A stretch of 32,689 nt of DNA from JANLTP01 sp031363055 (lineage in GTDB: Bacteria; Pseudomonadota; Gammaproteobacteria; Burkholderiales; Burkholderiaceae_E): contig JANLTP010000002.1 of the NCBI GenBank assembly GCA_031363055.1, forward strand, positions 1-32,689. The letters run 5' to 3'. The notes under the pieces were generated by a model, which searched no databases, was not told the DNA's origin, and saw nothing but the letters and a program-made list of their open reading frames with translations. This document shows, in pieces, positions 16,212 to 24,599 of this stretch. Every line of letters starts with the position of its first letter. The first letter of the stretch is position 1. The position numbers and the translations under genes are program-made.

Positions 16212-16401
16212 TGCGGTTTGAATAACCATCATCAAGCGCGCGCCGGCCGGCCGTTGAGTCGTTGACCAACTGGTAGACGCTGACCCGGTCGCGCAGCACA
16301 CTGCTGTGCTCGAGCGCATCGAGCAGTTCACCCAATTCGTCTCGGGAAATATGGTTATCCAGGAGACCTGAAATCAGCGCTTGGTGGCGTTCAAGATTCA
16401 T
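16168..16401 (-). CDS. rseA: Short RseA-like anti-sigma factor (N-terminal domain only)
   Basis: The 77-residue product matches the cytoplasmic N-terminal domain of RseA (ISGLLDNHISRDELGELLDAL, then YQLVNDSTAGRRAL and RIIARLQSEPGW). This domain binds the sigma factor and blocks core polymerase. Normal RseA continues with a membrane helix and a periplasmic sensor part; this gene stops before either, so the product should be soluble and would lack the protease-relay input. It has no cysteine for redox sensing. The ATG at 16401 is preferred over an in-frame TTG at 16458, which would overlap the sigma gene. It follows the sigma stop by 28 bp. Its last 44 bp are antisense to the end of ndvB, leaving no room for a longer C terminus. 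Family match is good; the short form may be native or a truncation. Confidence 0.78.
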   Translation of the reverse strand: MNLERHQALISGLLDNHISRDELGELLDALEHSSVLRDRVSVYQLVNDSTAGRRALDDGYSNRIIARLQSEPGWQAS

Positions 16402-16429
16402 ACAAAAACTTTCTTCATGTTGCGGTGGA

Positions 16430-17143
16430 TCACCAGCGGCGATTTCGATTGGATTCAAGATAAGGTGAAAGCCGAAGGGCTAACGACTCTCTTGCTCGGT
16501 ATATTAAAGACTTCACTGAATTTAGAGGCAAAGCCATGGTCGCGGCAATGGACTGGTAATCCAGGCCATCGATCTCGCGCATCAGCAGAGCGTCACGCTG
16601 AGCTTTCGGCAGTTGCGATATCGCTTGCTCCAACCCCTCGAAAAGTTGTTTGGCCGCAAACTCGTCTTCGGGCGATGCGCTCAAAACATTTGACTGCCCG
16701 AGTTCAGCATTCTCAAACTCGCCGTCATCGCTGGCAGCAGTCGGACGATCTCCGGCCCGAGTCAGATTGCGCGACGCACTGCGCAAATACCCGCTGGCGA
16801 GATTTCGTGCAATCGCCTGCAGCCAGGCAAAGAAGGCCACTTCAGCGCGCAGTTCGGGTAAGGCTCGGAAGGCGCGCAGGAACGCTTCCTGACAAAGCTC
16901 TTCGGTAATGGCGTCATCGCGAACTAACGCCTTGATCACTGCTGCGATACGCCGTTGATATTTGACAACCAACAGCTCGAAGGCCTTGTGTCGACCCGAT
17001 TGCGCCAGACGAACGAGTTCGGCATCGACGTCGAAGCCTTTTTCACGTTCGGTCGCAGTGGATAACTCGGGCGTTTTCTCAGACATGACATTGTTCGGAC
17101 CACCGATGGTCCGCTGCCGAGCACTGTAACCGAAATCGCTCAT
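16430..17143 (-). CDS. rpoE: RpoE-like ECF sigma factor
   Basis: The 237-residue protein closely follows RpoE. Region 2 spans about 40-110, with AFELLVVKYQRRI, EELCQEAFLRAFRAL and FFAWLQAIARNLASGYL. Region 4 spans about 170-225, with ISQLPKAQRDALLMREIDGLDYQSIAATM and VKSLIYRARESL for -35 recognition. It is longer than usual at the N terminus. The start at 17143 is chosen because its ATG overlaps the TGA of the upstream FAD gene (ATGA at 17140-17143), implying coupled translation; an ATG at 17086 is the alternative. The anti-sigma gene follows. Sigma-E factors govern envelope or oxidative stress. Placement behind a FAD oxidoreductase instead of the standard rseABC-mucD context suggests a specialised paralogue. 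Confidence 0.92.
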   Translation of the reverse strand: MSDFGYSARQRTIGGPNNVMSEKTPELSTATEREKGFDVDAELVRLAQSGRHKAFELLVVKYQRRIAAVIKALVRDDAITEELCQEAFLRAFRALPELRAEVAFFAWLQAIARNLASGYLRSASRNLTRAGDRPTAASDDGEFENAELGQSNVLSASPEDEFAAKQLFEGLEQAISQLPKAQRDALLMREIDGLDYQSIAATMALPLNSVKSLIYRARESLALRLSPYLESNRNRRW

Positions 17144-18177
17144 GCAGCGATCAACCCGCCCGTATGCTGGAAGATCTCGGTGGCCAGTTTTTGACCGCTC
17201 ATGAACGCTGCCTCGACGCTGGACGCGGTGACCGAGTCCCCGCACACGCCAAGCTGCGATTCCTCATCCCAGTAAAACGGACGGCTCGGGTCGGCGGCAA
17301 GGCCACCGTGCATGGCATGGGTCCAAAGGTGCGCATGCAACCAGGTTGGCGGTACTTTGCTGCCGAGATTGGCATGTAGCAAATCGACCATCTCGCTGGC
17401 CACCTGATCGGCATCATCTTGAACACGCATCGAGCTCCAGCGTGCGCTGGCGTGCAGAATCCAGACTTGCGAGCGCGAACTGCCCGGTCGCCGATGGACA
17501 GCACCGACCCACTGAATGGGGCCGGAGCTGTTCGCTCGCTGCACGACCGGGGACAAGATCGGCATGCGCGGCGCCATCAGCAATACCCAGCAGGGGTCGA
17601 ACCGAGCCGTGCGCAGGCGCTGCTTGACGCCTTCCAGTGCGTCGCCCTTGATAGTCTGCAGGATCGGCGCGGGAATTGCAAAAACCAGCTTGCTGTACGG
17701 TCCCAGAACCCGCCCGTCGCGTGCTTCGACAAACCATCCATCCTGCTCACGGGTCACCGCTCGCACCGCAAAACGCGTGTGAATAGTCAATCCGATCGCC
17801 AACTGCTGCGCCAGGCTCGCCAGGGTGGGTACACCCACCACGCCGATTCGCCTTGGCGGGCGAATATCGTCGAGTTCCTCGGGGGAATCCTCTTCCGGTT
17901 GGTCGGAATACGAATTCACATGCCACGGCGCCATGTGACCTTGCCTGATCAAACCGTCTACCGTGCGCACAAACGCCGAGTGCTGTGTCGACACGAATGC
18001 CGCACCCAGATCGATCAGGCCATGCGGCGACCCGATGCAGGCGCAGCGCCCACCGACGCTACCCTCGGCTTCAAGTACTTCGACCGGGACACCAGCGTCC
18101 TGGAAACTGCGGGCGCAAGACAAACCGGCAATTCCGGCACCGATGACGGCTACAGGCCAAGCATAATCGTTGTACAT
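17140..18177 (-). CDS. Renalase-like NAD(P)/FAD-dependent oxidoreductase (amine-oxidase superfamily)
   Basis: The 345-residue protein has the FAD-binding GAGIAG at residues 13-18, the ribose-binding acid E36 in VLEAEGSVGGR, and a C-terminal LGVCGDSVTASSVEAAFMSG segment that closes the flavin site. The order matches the small amine-oxidase/renalase group (COG3380-type), typically about 330 residues and of unknown substrate in bacteria. The start at 18177 was chosen because the Rossmann fold begins a few residues later; the frame stays open upstream to 18279 without family sequence. Its stop overlaps the sigma-factor start by 4 bp, so it leads the operon. A sigma-E-like promoter candidate lies 39-66 bp upstream. 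Flavoenzymes also occur in ECF regulons for photo-oxidative stress, so a repair or detoxification role is plausible but unproven. Confidence 0.85.
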   Translation of the reverse strand: MYNDYAWPVAVIGAGIAGLSCARSFQDAGVPVEVLEAEGSVGGRCACIGSPHGLIDLGAAFVSTQHSAFVRTVDGLIRQGHMAPWHVNSYSDQPEEDSPEELDDIRPPRRIGVVGVPTLASLAQQLAIGLTIHTRFAVRAVTREQDGWFVEARDGRVLGPYSKLVFAIPAPILQTIKGDALEGVKQRLRTARFDPCWVLLMAPRMPILSPVVQRANSSGPIQWVGAVHRRPGSSRSQVWILHASARWSSMRVQDDADQVASEMVDLLHANLGSKVPPTWLHAHLWTHAMHGGLAADPSRPFYWDEESQLGVCGDSVTASSVEAAFMSGQKLATEIFQHTGGLIAA

Positions 18178-18215
18178 ACGCGCTTTCGGAGAACAGAGTT
18201 TCACTTCGATAGGCT

Positions 18216-18243
18216 TAAGAGGCTCAAACTGGCGGAAAGTTGC
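18216..18243 (-). promoter_or_regulatory. Candidate sigma-E-type promoter for the FAD-sigma-anti-sigma operon
   Basis: On the minus strand GCAACTT (18243-18237) is followed after 16 nt by TCTTA (18220-18216). The E. coli sigma-E pattern is GGAACTT, about 16 nt, then TCnnA. The -35 differs by one base and the spacing is right. Transcription would begin near 18209, giving a leader of about 32 nt. It would make the operon self-activating, as is usual for RpoE systems. The match is by eye only. Confidence 0.45.
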
Positions 18244-18365
18244 AGCCCCGCAGAAATTTTGATTGCAAGTCCTTGGCACCGTGAGTCGACCGAGTCGCCG
18301 GCGCCCTTACCAAAGCGCTGAAACGCAATGCGATACTCGCACCCGGAACTATCCGTCCGCCAAGA

Positions 18366-19598
18366 ATGACAACGCGCAACCCACTCTCGCCCGCCACCTG
18401 GTACTTCGCCAGCGTCGTGACGTTCATGATTCCGGCAGGCATACAGATGGTGCTGCTGCCCTATCTGCTGGCGATTGAGTTGCGCCAACCAGCGGATCGC
18501 TTCGGGCTCACGCTGATGTTCGGTCAGTTGCCGATTCTGATATTTCTGCTGTGGGGTGGTTGGCTGGCCGACCGGGTCGACCCGCGACGCTTGCTGATCG
18601 GTTTACATGCCATTGGCATCGTCATGCCACTCGTCCTTGCCGCCGCTCTATGGCGAGGGCAGGCCAGCGAAATGTTGCTGCTGCTCTACGCGGTCTCCTG
18701 GGGACTGGTCAGCGCGTTCGCGATGCCGGCGCGCGATGGGCTGCTCAAGCGGGTCGCTGGCGAACGGGTCCAGCGCATGGTCACGTTGGCGATCGGCGTC
18801 CAGTTCGGCTCGCAAATGCTCGGACAGGCATTGGGCGGCGCGGCCCAATCGTTGGATTCGACCGCTATTTTGTTGTTGCAATGTCTGGTGTTGGCGATCG
18901 GTGTGTTCACGGCCAGCCGACTGCCCAAGGCAGCTATCGCTTCGGCACTGCCCTCCGGGTCACTGCCAACAGCGCCGAACCGGTCCCTCTGGCGCGAATT
19001 TGGCGCCGGTCTGGCGCTCATCTACACCGATCGATCGATGCGGGCTACCTACATTCTGACTTGCGGCATGGGCGTCTTCTTTGGTGGCGTTTTCGTCGTA
19101 TTGATGCCCTTGATACTGCGCGATCTGTATGCCGGCAGCGCTCGCGATATCGCTCTTGGCTACCTGGCATTCGGGGCTGGTACCCTGATCACCATTGTGA
19201 CGCTGACCCGCATGGGTGGTATCCGGCTGCCGGGCCGAGCGCTGATCCTGTCGCAATTCGCCGGCTGCCTGATGCTCGCGCCGCTGGCCTTCGCACCGCC
19301 CAAGTTGGCGTTTTATCTGTGCATCTTTCTGTGGGGAATGTGTGGCGGCGTGGCGATGACGATGTCGCGCACCATCATGCAGGAACGGGCACCGGCCAGT
19401 CATCAGTCCCGCGTCATGGCAGCATTCTCACTGGCCACCGCCGGCGGCGGGCCGCTCGGCTCGCTGCTGCTGGGCTATGCGGTCAGCCTTCTGGGCGCGC
19501 GCTGGGCTGTGCTCGTGCCCATCCTCGGTGTGCTTTGTGCCACCGGCGGCGCGGTGCTCTGCGATCCGATCTGGCGATTGCAATCGCAGAGCCGATAG
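18366..19598 (+). CDS. MFS transporter (drug/siderophore-exporter-like)
   Basis: The 410-residue protein has about 12 hydrophobic segments and the MFS loop 2-3 motif GGWLADRVDPRRLLIG near residues 63-78. Segment composition and AFSLATAGGGPLGSLLLGYAVSLLGARWAV near the C-terminal end resemble the EntS/TetA-like MFS_3 exporters. It lies divergent from the FAD-sigma operon with 188 bp between starts. GGAACT in that gap has no partner -10 in this direction. No ribosome binding site is clear; the ATG at 18366 is the first plausible start and the first helix begins about 12 residues later. The cargo cannot be inferred. The glutamate dehydrogenase gene begins 100 bp downstream but carries its own leader signals. 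Confidence 0.85.
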   Translation: MTTRNPLSPATWYFASVVTFMIPAGIQMVLLPYLLAIELRQPADRFGLTLMFGQLPILIFLLWGGWLADRVDPRRLLIGLHAIGIVMPLVLAAALWRGQASEMLLLLYAVSWGLVSAFAMPARDGLLKRVAGERVQRMVTLAIGVQFGSQMLGQALGGAAQSLDSTAILLLQCLVLAIGVFTASRLPKAAIASALPSGSLPTAPNRSLWREFGAGLALIYTDRSMRATYILTCGMGVFFGGVFVVLMPLILRDLYAGSARDIALGYLAFGAGTLITIVTLTRMGGIRLPGRALILSQFAGCLMLAPLAFAPPKLAFYLCIFLWGMCGGVAMTMSRTIMQERAPASHQSRVMAAFSLATAGGGPLGSLLLGYAVSLLGARWAVLVPILGVLCATGGAVLCDPIWRLQSQSR

Positions 19599-19658
19599 CG
19601 GCGCAGGAACTCTTCGCTGTGACCCCCCGGAATTCGCACTAGCGCGGACGAAGGAGTA

Positions 19659-19686
19659 TCTTTGTCGAACAACGACAAAGAGGAGG
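19659..19686 (+). promoter_or_regulatory. Leader hairpin abutting the SD of the glutamate dehydrogenase gene
   Basis: TCTTTGTCG at 19659-19667 and CGACAAAGA at 19673-19681 form a perfect 9-bp stem with loop AACAA. Its last base is the first base of AGGAGG (19681-19686), the ribosome binding site for the ATG at 19699. A fold here could hold back ribosome access. A second SD, AAGGAG at 19651, precedes a TTG in another frame. Confidence 0.55.
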
Positions 19687-19698
19687 CCTCGATACCTC

Positions 19699-22600
19699 AT
19701 GGATGCACCGACCAACAGTGTCTCGTCCGCCCGCAAAGCGACTCGCAGCACAAGCAATGCGCCGGAAGACGGTCGCGCTGGCCGCCTGGAACAAGTGCTG
19801 CAACTGGTCCGAGCCAAGGTGGCGCCCAAACAGCGCGGCCTTGTCGAAGCCTTCGTGCCGCGTTATTTTGGGCAGGTCGATCCCGAAGACCTTGCCGATC
19901 GCGAACCTGCGGATCTGTACGGTGCCGCCCTCTCCCACTGCAACTTCGCCCGCAAACGCGCACCCGACACGGCGCGCGTTAGAGTCTTCAACCCGAGTGT
20001 CGAGGAACACGGCTGGCAGTCGACGCATACGATCGTCGAGATCGTCAACGACGATATGCCGTTTCTGGTCGACTCGGTGACGATGGAGGTGAATCGGCAC
20101 GGGCTGACCTTGCACCTGATCATCCACCCGATCGTGGCGGTGAGCCGAGATGTCAGCGGCGAGTTGGTCGGGCTCGGTGACGCTTCGGACTCGAAGGCGC
20201 GCGGCGAATCGTTCATTCATGTCGAAGTGGACCGGGTCACCGAAACGGTCCAGCTCGAACATCTGACCAGCGACATCGCACGCGTGTTGGGTGACCTACG
20301 TTTGGCCGTGACTGACTGGAAGGCGATGCACGCACGCCTTGAATCGGCCCTTGCCGAGTTGGACCGCGACGGCGCACCGATTCCGGCCGATGAACTTGCC
20401 GAGGGCAAGGCGTTTCTGCGTTGGCTGGCCGACAACCATTTCACGTTTCTCGGTGCGCGACAGCAGGATCTTATCGTGATCGATGGCGCCGACGCGCTCA
20501 AGATCATCCCGGGCTCCAGCCTCGGTATTCTGCGCGATAGTGAACAAAGCGATGTCGCCGCCAGCTTCGCATCGCTGCCCCCCGAAGTGCGGGCCTACGC
20601 ACGCCGCCCTGAGTTGTTGGTGGTCACCAAATCGACCTCGCGCTCAACGGTTCACCGGCCCGGCTACCTCGACTATGTCGCAATCAAGCGCTTCAATGCG
20701 CGCGGCGAAGTGTCCGGCGAGTTGCGCTTCCTGGGCCTCTTCACATCGAGCGCCTACAGCTCGATTCCGAGCGCCATTCCATTACTGCGTCGCAAGACCG
20801 CGAATGTGATTGCGCGCGCCGGTGTCGTGAGCAACAGCCATTCGGGCAAGGCGTTGACGCACATCATCGACAGTTTTCCGCGTGATGAGTTGTTCCAGAT
20901 CAGCGAAGACGATCTGCTGCGTATCGCCATGGGCATACTGCACCTGGGCGAGCGGCAGCGGTTTCGGCTGTTCGTTCGGCGCGATGCATTCGAGCGCTTC
21001 CTGTCGTGCCTCGTATATGCGCCGCGCGAACACTACTCGACCGACCTGCGCCAGAAATGGCAGGCGATCCTCACCGAATCGTTCAACGGCGTGAGTTCGG
21101 AGTTCAGCGCCCATCTGTCCGAGTCGGTGCTAGTGCGCGTGCTGTTCACGATTCGCACGACCCCGGGAACGATTCCCGAATTCGACGTGCGCGCCATCGA
21201 AACACGGCTGATCGCGGCCGCTCGCCGTTGGGACGACGACCTGAAGCAGGCGCTCATCGATGCCCTCGGCGAGGCCCGTGGCAACGATCTGTTTCGCCGG
21301 TTTGGTGGCGCGTTTCCGACTGCCTATCGCGAAGACTTCGCCGCGCGCGCCGCCGTGCCAGACATCGAAACCATTACCCGGCTCAGCGCAACCGAACCCC
21401 TTGGCATGACCCTGTATCGCCCCTTGGAGGCGGCGCCGGGTGCGCTGCGCTTCAAGCTGTTCCACCTCGGCAGTCCGATCACCCTGTCGGACAGTTTGCC
21501 GATGCTCGAACGCATGGGCCTCAAAGTACTCGATGAACGGCCTTACCACGTGAGCTCGGCAGGCGCCGATCCGGTCTGGATTCACGACCTCGGCATGCTG
21601 GCGCCGACGGCCGACACCGAGCTCGAGATCGATGTGCTGCATCACGTATTCGAACAGGCGTTCGGTCGGGTGTTTCGCGGTGAAGTCGAGAGCGACGACT
21701 TCAATCGACTGGTGCTGACGGCACGGCTGCCGGCCGAGCAAATCGTGATTCTGCGAGCCTATGCGAAGTACATGCGCCAAATCGGTTTTGCGTTGTCGCA
21801 GTCGTTCATTGAAGCGACTCTGGCCGCACATGCAGACATCGCAAAGCAGCTCGTCGATTTGTTTCTGACCCGCTTCGACCCGGCCGGTGATGCGACAGCC
21901 GACACGCGCGCGTCCTCACAGGTCGGCGCCGTCGAGACTGCGCTCGAACACGTCGACAATCTGTCCGAGGACCGCGTACTTCGTCAATATCTGGCGCTGA
22001 TCCTCGCCACGACACGAACCAATTTCTGGCGTCGGGACGCGCAGCAACGTGCGCGCAGTTTTGTGTCGTTCAAATTCGATCCATCACGAGTGCCCGGCCT
22101 GCCCGAACCGAAACCGATGTTCGAGATCTTCGTCTATTCGCCGCGCTTCGAAGGCGTGCACCTGCGCGGCGGCCGGGTGGCACGCGGCGGGCTGCGCTGG
22201 TCGGATCGACCCGAAGACTTTCGCACCGAAGTGCTCGGGCTCGTGAAAGCTCAGATGGTCAAGAACGTGGTCATTGTTCCAGTCGGCTCCAAGGGCGGCT
22301 TCGTGCTCAAACGTGCGCCGGCTGCGAGTAACCGCGATGCGTTCCTCGCCGAAGGCATCGCGTGTTACCAGGACTATCTGCGCGGCCTGCTCGATATCAC
22401 CGACAATCTGGTGGCAGGCAAGGTCATACCGCCACCGCAGGTTCGGCGCCACGACTCCGACGACCCGTATCTCGTGGTCGCCGCCGACAAGGGCACCGCG
22501 ACCTTCTCCGACTACGCCAACGCAATCAGCAAGGAATACGGCTTTTGGCTCGGCGATGCGTTCGCTTCGGGTGGGTCGGTCGGCTACGACCATAAGGTGA

Positions 22601-24573
22601 TGGGCATCACCGCTCGGGGCGCCTGGGAGTCGGTGAAACGGCACTTTCGCGAACTCGGAGTAGACACTCAGGCGAGCGACTTCACCGTGGCCGGCATCGG
22701 CGACATGTCGGGTGACGTGTTCGGCAACGGTATGCTGTTGTCGCCCCACATCAAGCTGGTTGCAGCGTTTGATCACCGGCACATCTTTCTCGATCCCGAG
22801 CCGGATACTCAGGCCAGTTTTGCTGAACGTGAACGGCTGTTCAAGTTGCCGCGTTCGTCTTGGGCCGACTATAACGCGAACCTGCTCTCGGTGGGTGGCG
22901 GCATTCACGCGCGCAGCGCCAAATCGATCGCGTTGAGCCCGCAGGTTCGGCAGGTTCTGGCGATCACGGCCGAAAGCTTGACACCGACTGATCTGGTCAC
23001 GGCGATCCTCAGAGCGTCGGTCGACCTCGTCTATAACGGCGGCATCGGCACCTATGTGAAATCAACCGGTGAGAGCCATGCGCAAGTCGGCGATCGAGCC
23101 AACGACGCTTTGCGCGTGAACGGTCGCGATCTGCGCTGCAAGGTGTTCGCCGAAGGGGGAAATCTGGGTTGCACCCACCTGGGCCGCATTGAATTCGCGC
23201 AAGCTGGCGGCCGCATCAACACCGATGCGATTGACAATTCGGCGGGTGTGGACACCTCTGACCACGAGGTCAACATCAAGATTCTACTCGGCCTTGCCAT
23301 GGCCGAGGGCGAGTTGACCGAGAAGCAGCGCAACGTACGGCTGGCCGAGGCGACCAACGATGTTTCTGCATTGGTGTTGCGCGATAACTATTTCCAGACT
23401 CAGGCGATTTCGGTCACCGGGCGCATCGCACCGCAATTGCTCGACGCCCAACAACGCTTCATCCAGTTCCTCGAAAAAGCCGGGCGACTGAATCGCGCGA
23501 TTGAGTTTCTGCCCTCCGACGTTGAAATCGCCGAGCGCCGCGCCAAGGGTCTCGGCCTGACCGCGCCCGAGCGTGCGGTGATGCTGGCCTACAGCAAGAT
23601 CTGGCTGTACGACCAACTGGTGACCTCATCGCTGCCCGACGACTCATGGGTCGTCACTGCGCTCGAACGATATTTCCCGAGCACCTTGCGCGCGAACTAT
23701 GCGGCCTACATGACGCACCATCCCCTCAAGCGTGAGATCATCGCGACCCACGTCACGAACAGCATGATCAACCGAGTCGGCAGCACCCTCGTGCATCGAC
23801 TCACCGAGGCGAGCGGCGCGAAGCCGCACGAGGTCGTCCGTGCTTATCTGCTGAACCGTGAAATCTTCGGCTTTGTCACCTTGTGGCAGGCCATCGAAGC
23901 GCTCGACAACCATGTCGACGACGCAGTGCAATCAGCGATGCTCATCGATACTGCGCGGCTGATCGATCGCGGCACGCTCTGGTTTCTTCGCTCGCGGCGA
24001 TTGACCGACAGCATGGCGCAGACCATCGAACACTTCACGCCTCGAGTCGCCTCGCTGGTGCAACAGATCACCGCCCTGCTCAATGCCGACGATCTGGCGC
24101 GCATCGACGCCAACGTGACGAAATGGGTCAACAAGGGCGTGCCGGCCGATCTCAGTCATCGCATCGCGACCTTCGACACGCTGTATTCAGCGCTCGATAT
24201 CATCGAGGTCGCGGGCAGCGCGAACCGGCCGCTCGAAACCATAGCCGAGATCTATTTCGAGTTGTCGAATCGGCTCGGGCTGCAATGGCTGAGCGAGCGC
24301 ATCGACGCACTCCCGGGCAATCAGCATTGGCAGGTGCTTGCCCGAGGCGCCATGCAGGACGACCTGTCAGCGCTGCAGAAATCGATCACGACCGACGTAC
24401 TGATGTCTGGCAGCGACATCGCCGAGCCCGCCGCCCTGATCGCCGCCTGGCAACAGCGCAGTGCACGCGGCATTGAACGCGCAACGGCCTTGCTCGGCGA
24501 ATTGCGCAGCGCCGCACCGGTCGATGCGGCGATGATCTCGGTGGCGTTGCGAGAGCTGCGGAACCTGGGGTGA
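19699..24573 (+). CDS. gdhB: NAD-specific glutamate dehydrogenase, large (180-kDa) class
   Basis: The 1,624-residue enzyme converts glutamate to 2-oxoglutarate and ammonium with NAD+, normally in glutamate/arginine catabolism, as a cytoplasmic oligomer. The length matches the large bacterial class. The long N-terminal part (about residues 1-700) is the ACT-like regulatory region typical of this class. The catalytic core starts near residue 825 with GGLRWSDRPEDFRTE, then QMVKNVVIVPVGSKGGFV with the substrate-binding and catalytic lysines, GIGDMSGDVFGNGM, DHRHIFLDP and the NAD-domain segment CKVFAEGGNLGCT. A helical C-terminal domain follows. The ATG at 19699 was chosen for AGGAGG 12 nt upstream, although the frame is open back to 19477 inside the MFS gene. 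Several long frames antisense to this gene are composition artefacts. It is probably monocistronic. Confidence 0.95.
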   Translation: MDAPTNSVSSARKATRSTSNAPEDGRAGRLEQVLQLVRAKVAPKQRGLVEAFVPRYFGQVDPEDLADREPADLYGAALSHCNFARKRAPDTARVRVFNPSVEEHGWQSTHTIVEIVNDDMPFLVDSVTMEVNRHGLTLHLIIHPIVAVSRDVSGELVGLGDASDSKARGESFIHVEVDRVTETVQLEHLTSDIARVLGDLRLAVTDWKAMHARLESALAELDRDGAPIPADELAEGKAFLRWLADNHFTFLGARQQDLIVIDGADALKIIPGSSLGILRDSEQSDVAASFASLPPEVRAYARRPELLVVTKSTSRSTVHRPGYLDYVAIKRFNARGEVSGELRFLGLFTSSAYSSIPSAIPLLRRKTANVIARAGVVSNSHSGKALTHIIDSFPRDELFQISEDDLLRIAMGILHLGERQRFRLFVRRDAFERFLSCLVYAPREHYSTDLRQKWQAILTESFNGVSSEFSAHLSESVLVRVLFTIRTTPGTIPEFDVRAIETRLIAAARRWDDDLKQALIDALGEARGNDLFRRFGGAFPTAYREDFAARAAVPDIETITRLSATEPLGMTLYRPLEAAPGALRFKLFHLGSPITLSDSLPMLERMGLKVLDERPYHVSSAGADPVWIHDLGMLAPTADTELEIDVLHHVFEQAFGRVFRGEVESDDFNRLVLTARLPAEQIVILRAYAKYMRQIGFALSQSFIEATLAAHADIAKQLVDLFLTRFDPAGDATADTRASSQVGAVETALEHVDNLSEDRVLRQYLALILATTRTNFWRRDAQQRARSFVSFKFDPSRVPGLPEPKPMFEIFVYSPRFEGVHLRGGRVARGGLRWSDRPEDFRTEVLGLVKAQMVKNVVIVPVGSKGGFVLKRAPAASNRDAFLAEGIACYQDYLRGLLDITDNLVAGKVIPPPQVRRHDSDDPYLVVAADKGTATFSDYANAISKEYGFWLGDAFASGGSVGYDHKVMGITARGAWESVKRHFRELGVDTQASDFTVAGIGDMSGDVFGNGMLLSPHIKLVAAFDHRHIFLDPEPDTQASFAERERLFKLPRSSWADYNANLLSVGGGIHARSAKSIALSPQVRQVLAITAESLTPTDLVTAILRASVDLVYNGGIGTYVKSTGESHAQVGDRANDALRVNGRDLRCKVFAEGGNLGCTHLGRIEFAQAGGRINTDAIDNSAGVDTSDHEVNIKILLGLAMAEGELTEKQRNVRLAEATNDVSALVLRDNYFQTQAISVTGRIAPQLLDAQQRFIQFLEKAGRLNRAIEFLPSDVEIAERRAKGLGLTAPERAVMLAYSKIWLYDQLVTSSLPDDSWVVTALERYFPSTLRANYAAYMTHHPLKREIIATHVTNSMINRVGSTLVHRLTEASGAKPHEVVRAYLLNREIFGFVTLWQAIEALDNHVDDAVQSAMLIDTARLIDRGTLWFLRSRRLTDSMAQTIEHFTPRVASLVQQITALLNADDLARIDANVTKWVNKGVPADLSHRIATFDTLYSALDIIEVAGSANRPLETIAEIYFELSNRLGLQWLSERIDALPGNQHWQVLARGAMQDDLSALQKSITTDVLMSGSDIAEPAALIAAWQQRSARGIERATALLGELRSAAPVDAAMISVALRELRNLG

Positions 24574-24599
24574 GTCAGGTTTTGTCGAGTCTGACCGGA

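Noticed and set aside
18551..19642. A 363-codon frame overlapping the MFS gene on the same strand
   Set aside because: It is the out-of-frame shadow of the MFS gene, rich in Arg and Gly and lacking membrane segments.
21130..22908. Long open frames antisense to the glutamate dehydrogenase gene (about 230 and 270 codons)
   Set aside because: They mirror a high-GC coding strand, lack recognisable domains and SD signals, and lie fully inside a certain gene.
24574..24599. GTCAG/CTGAC pairing between the glutamate dehydrogenase and MFS genes as a bidirectional terminator
   Set aside because: The stem is only 5 bp with a long loop and no T tract.
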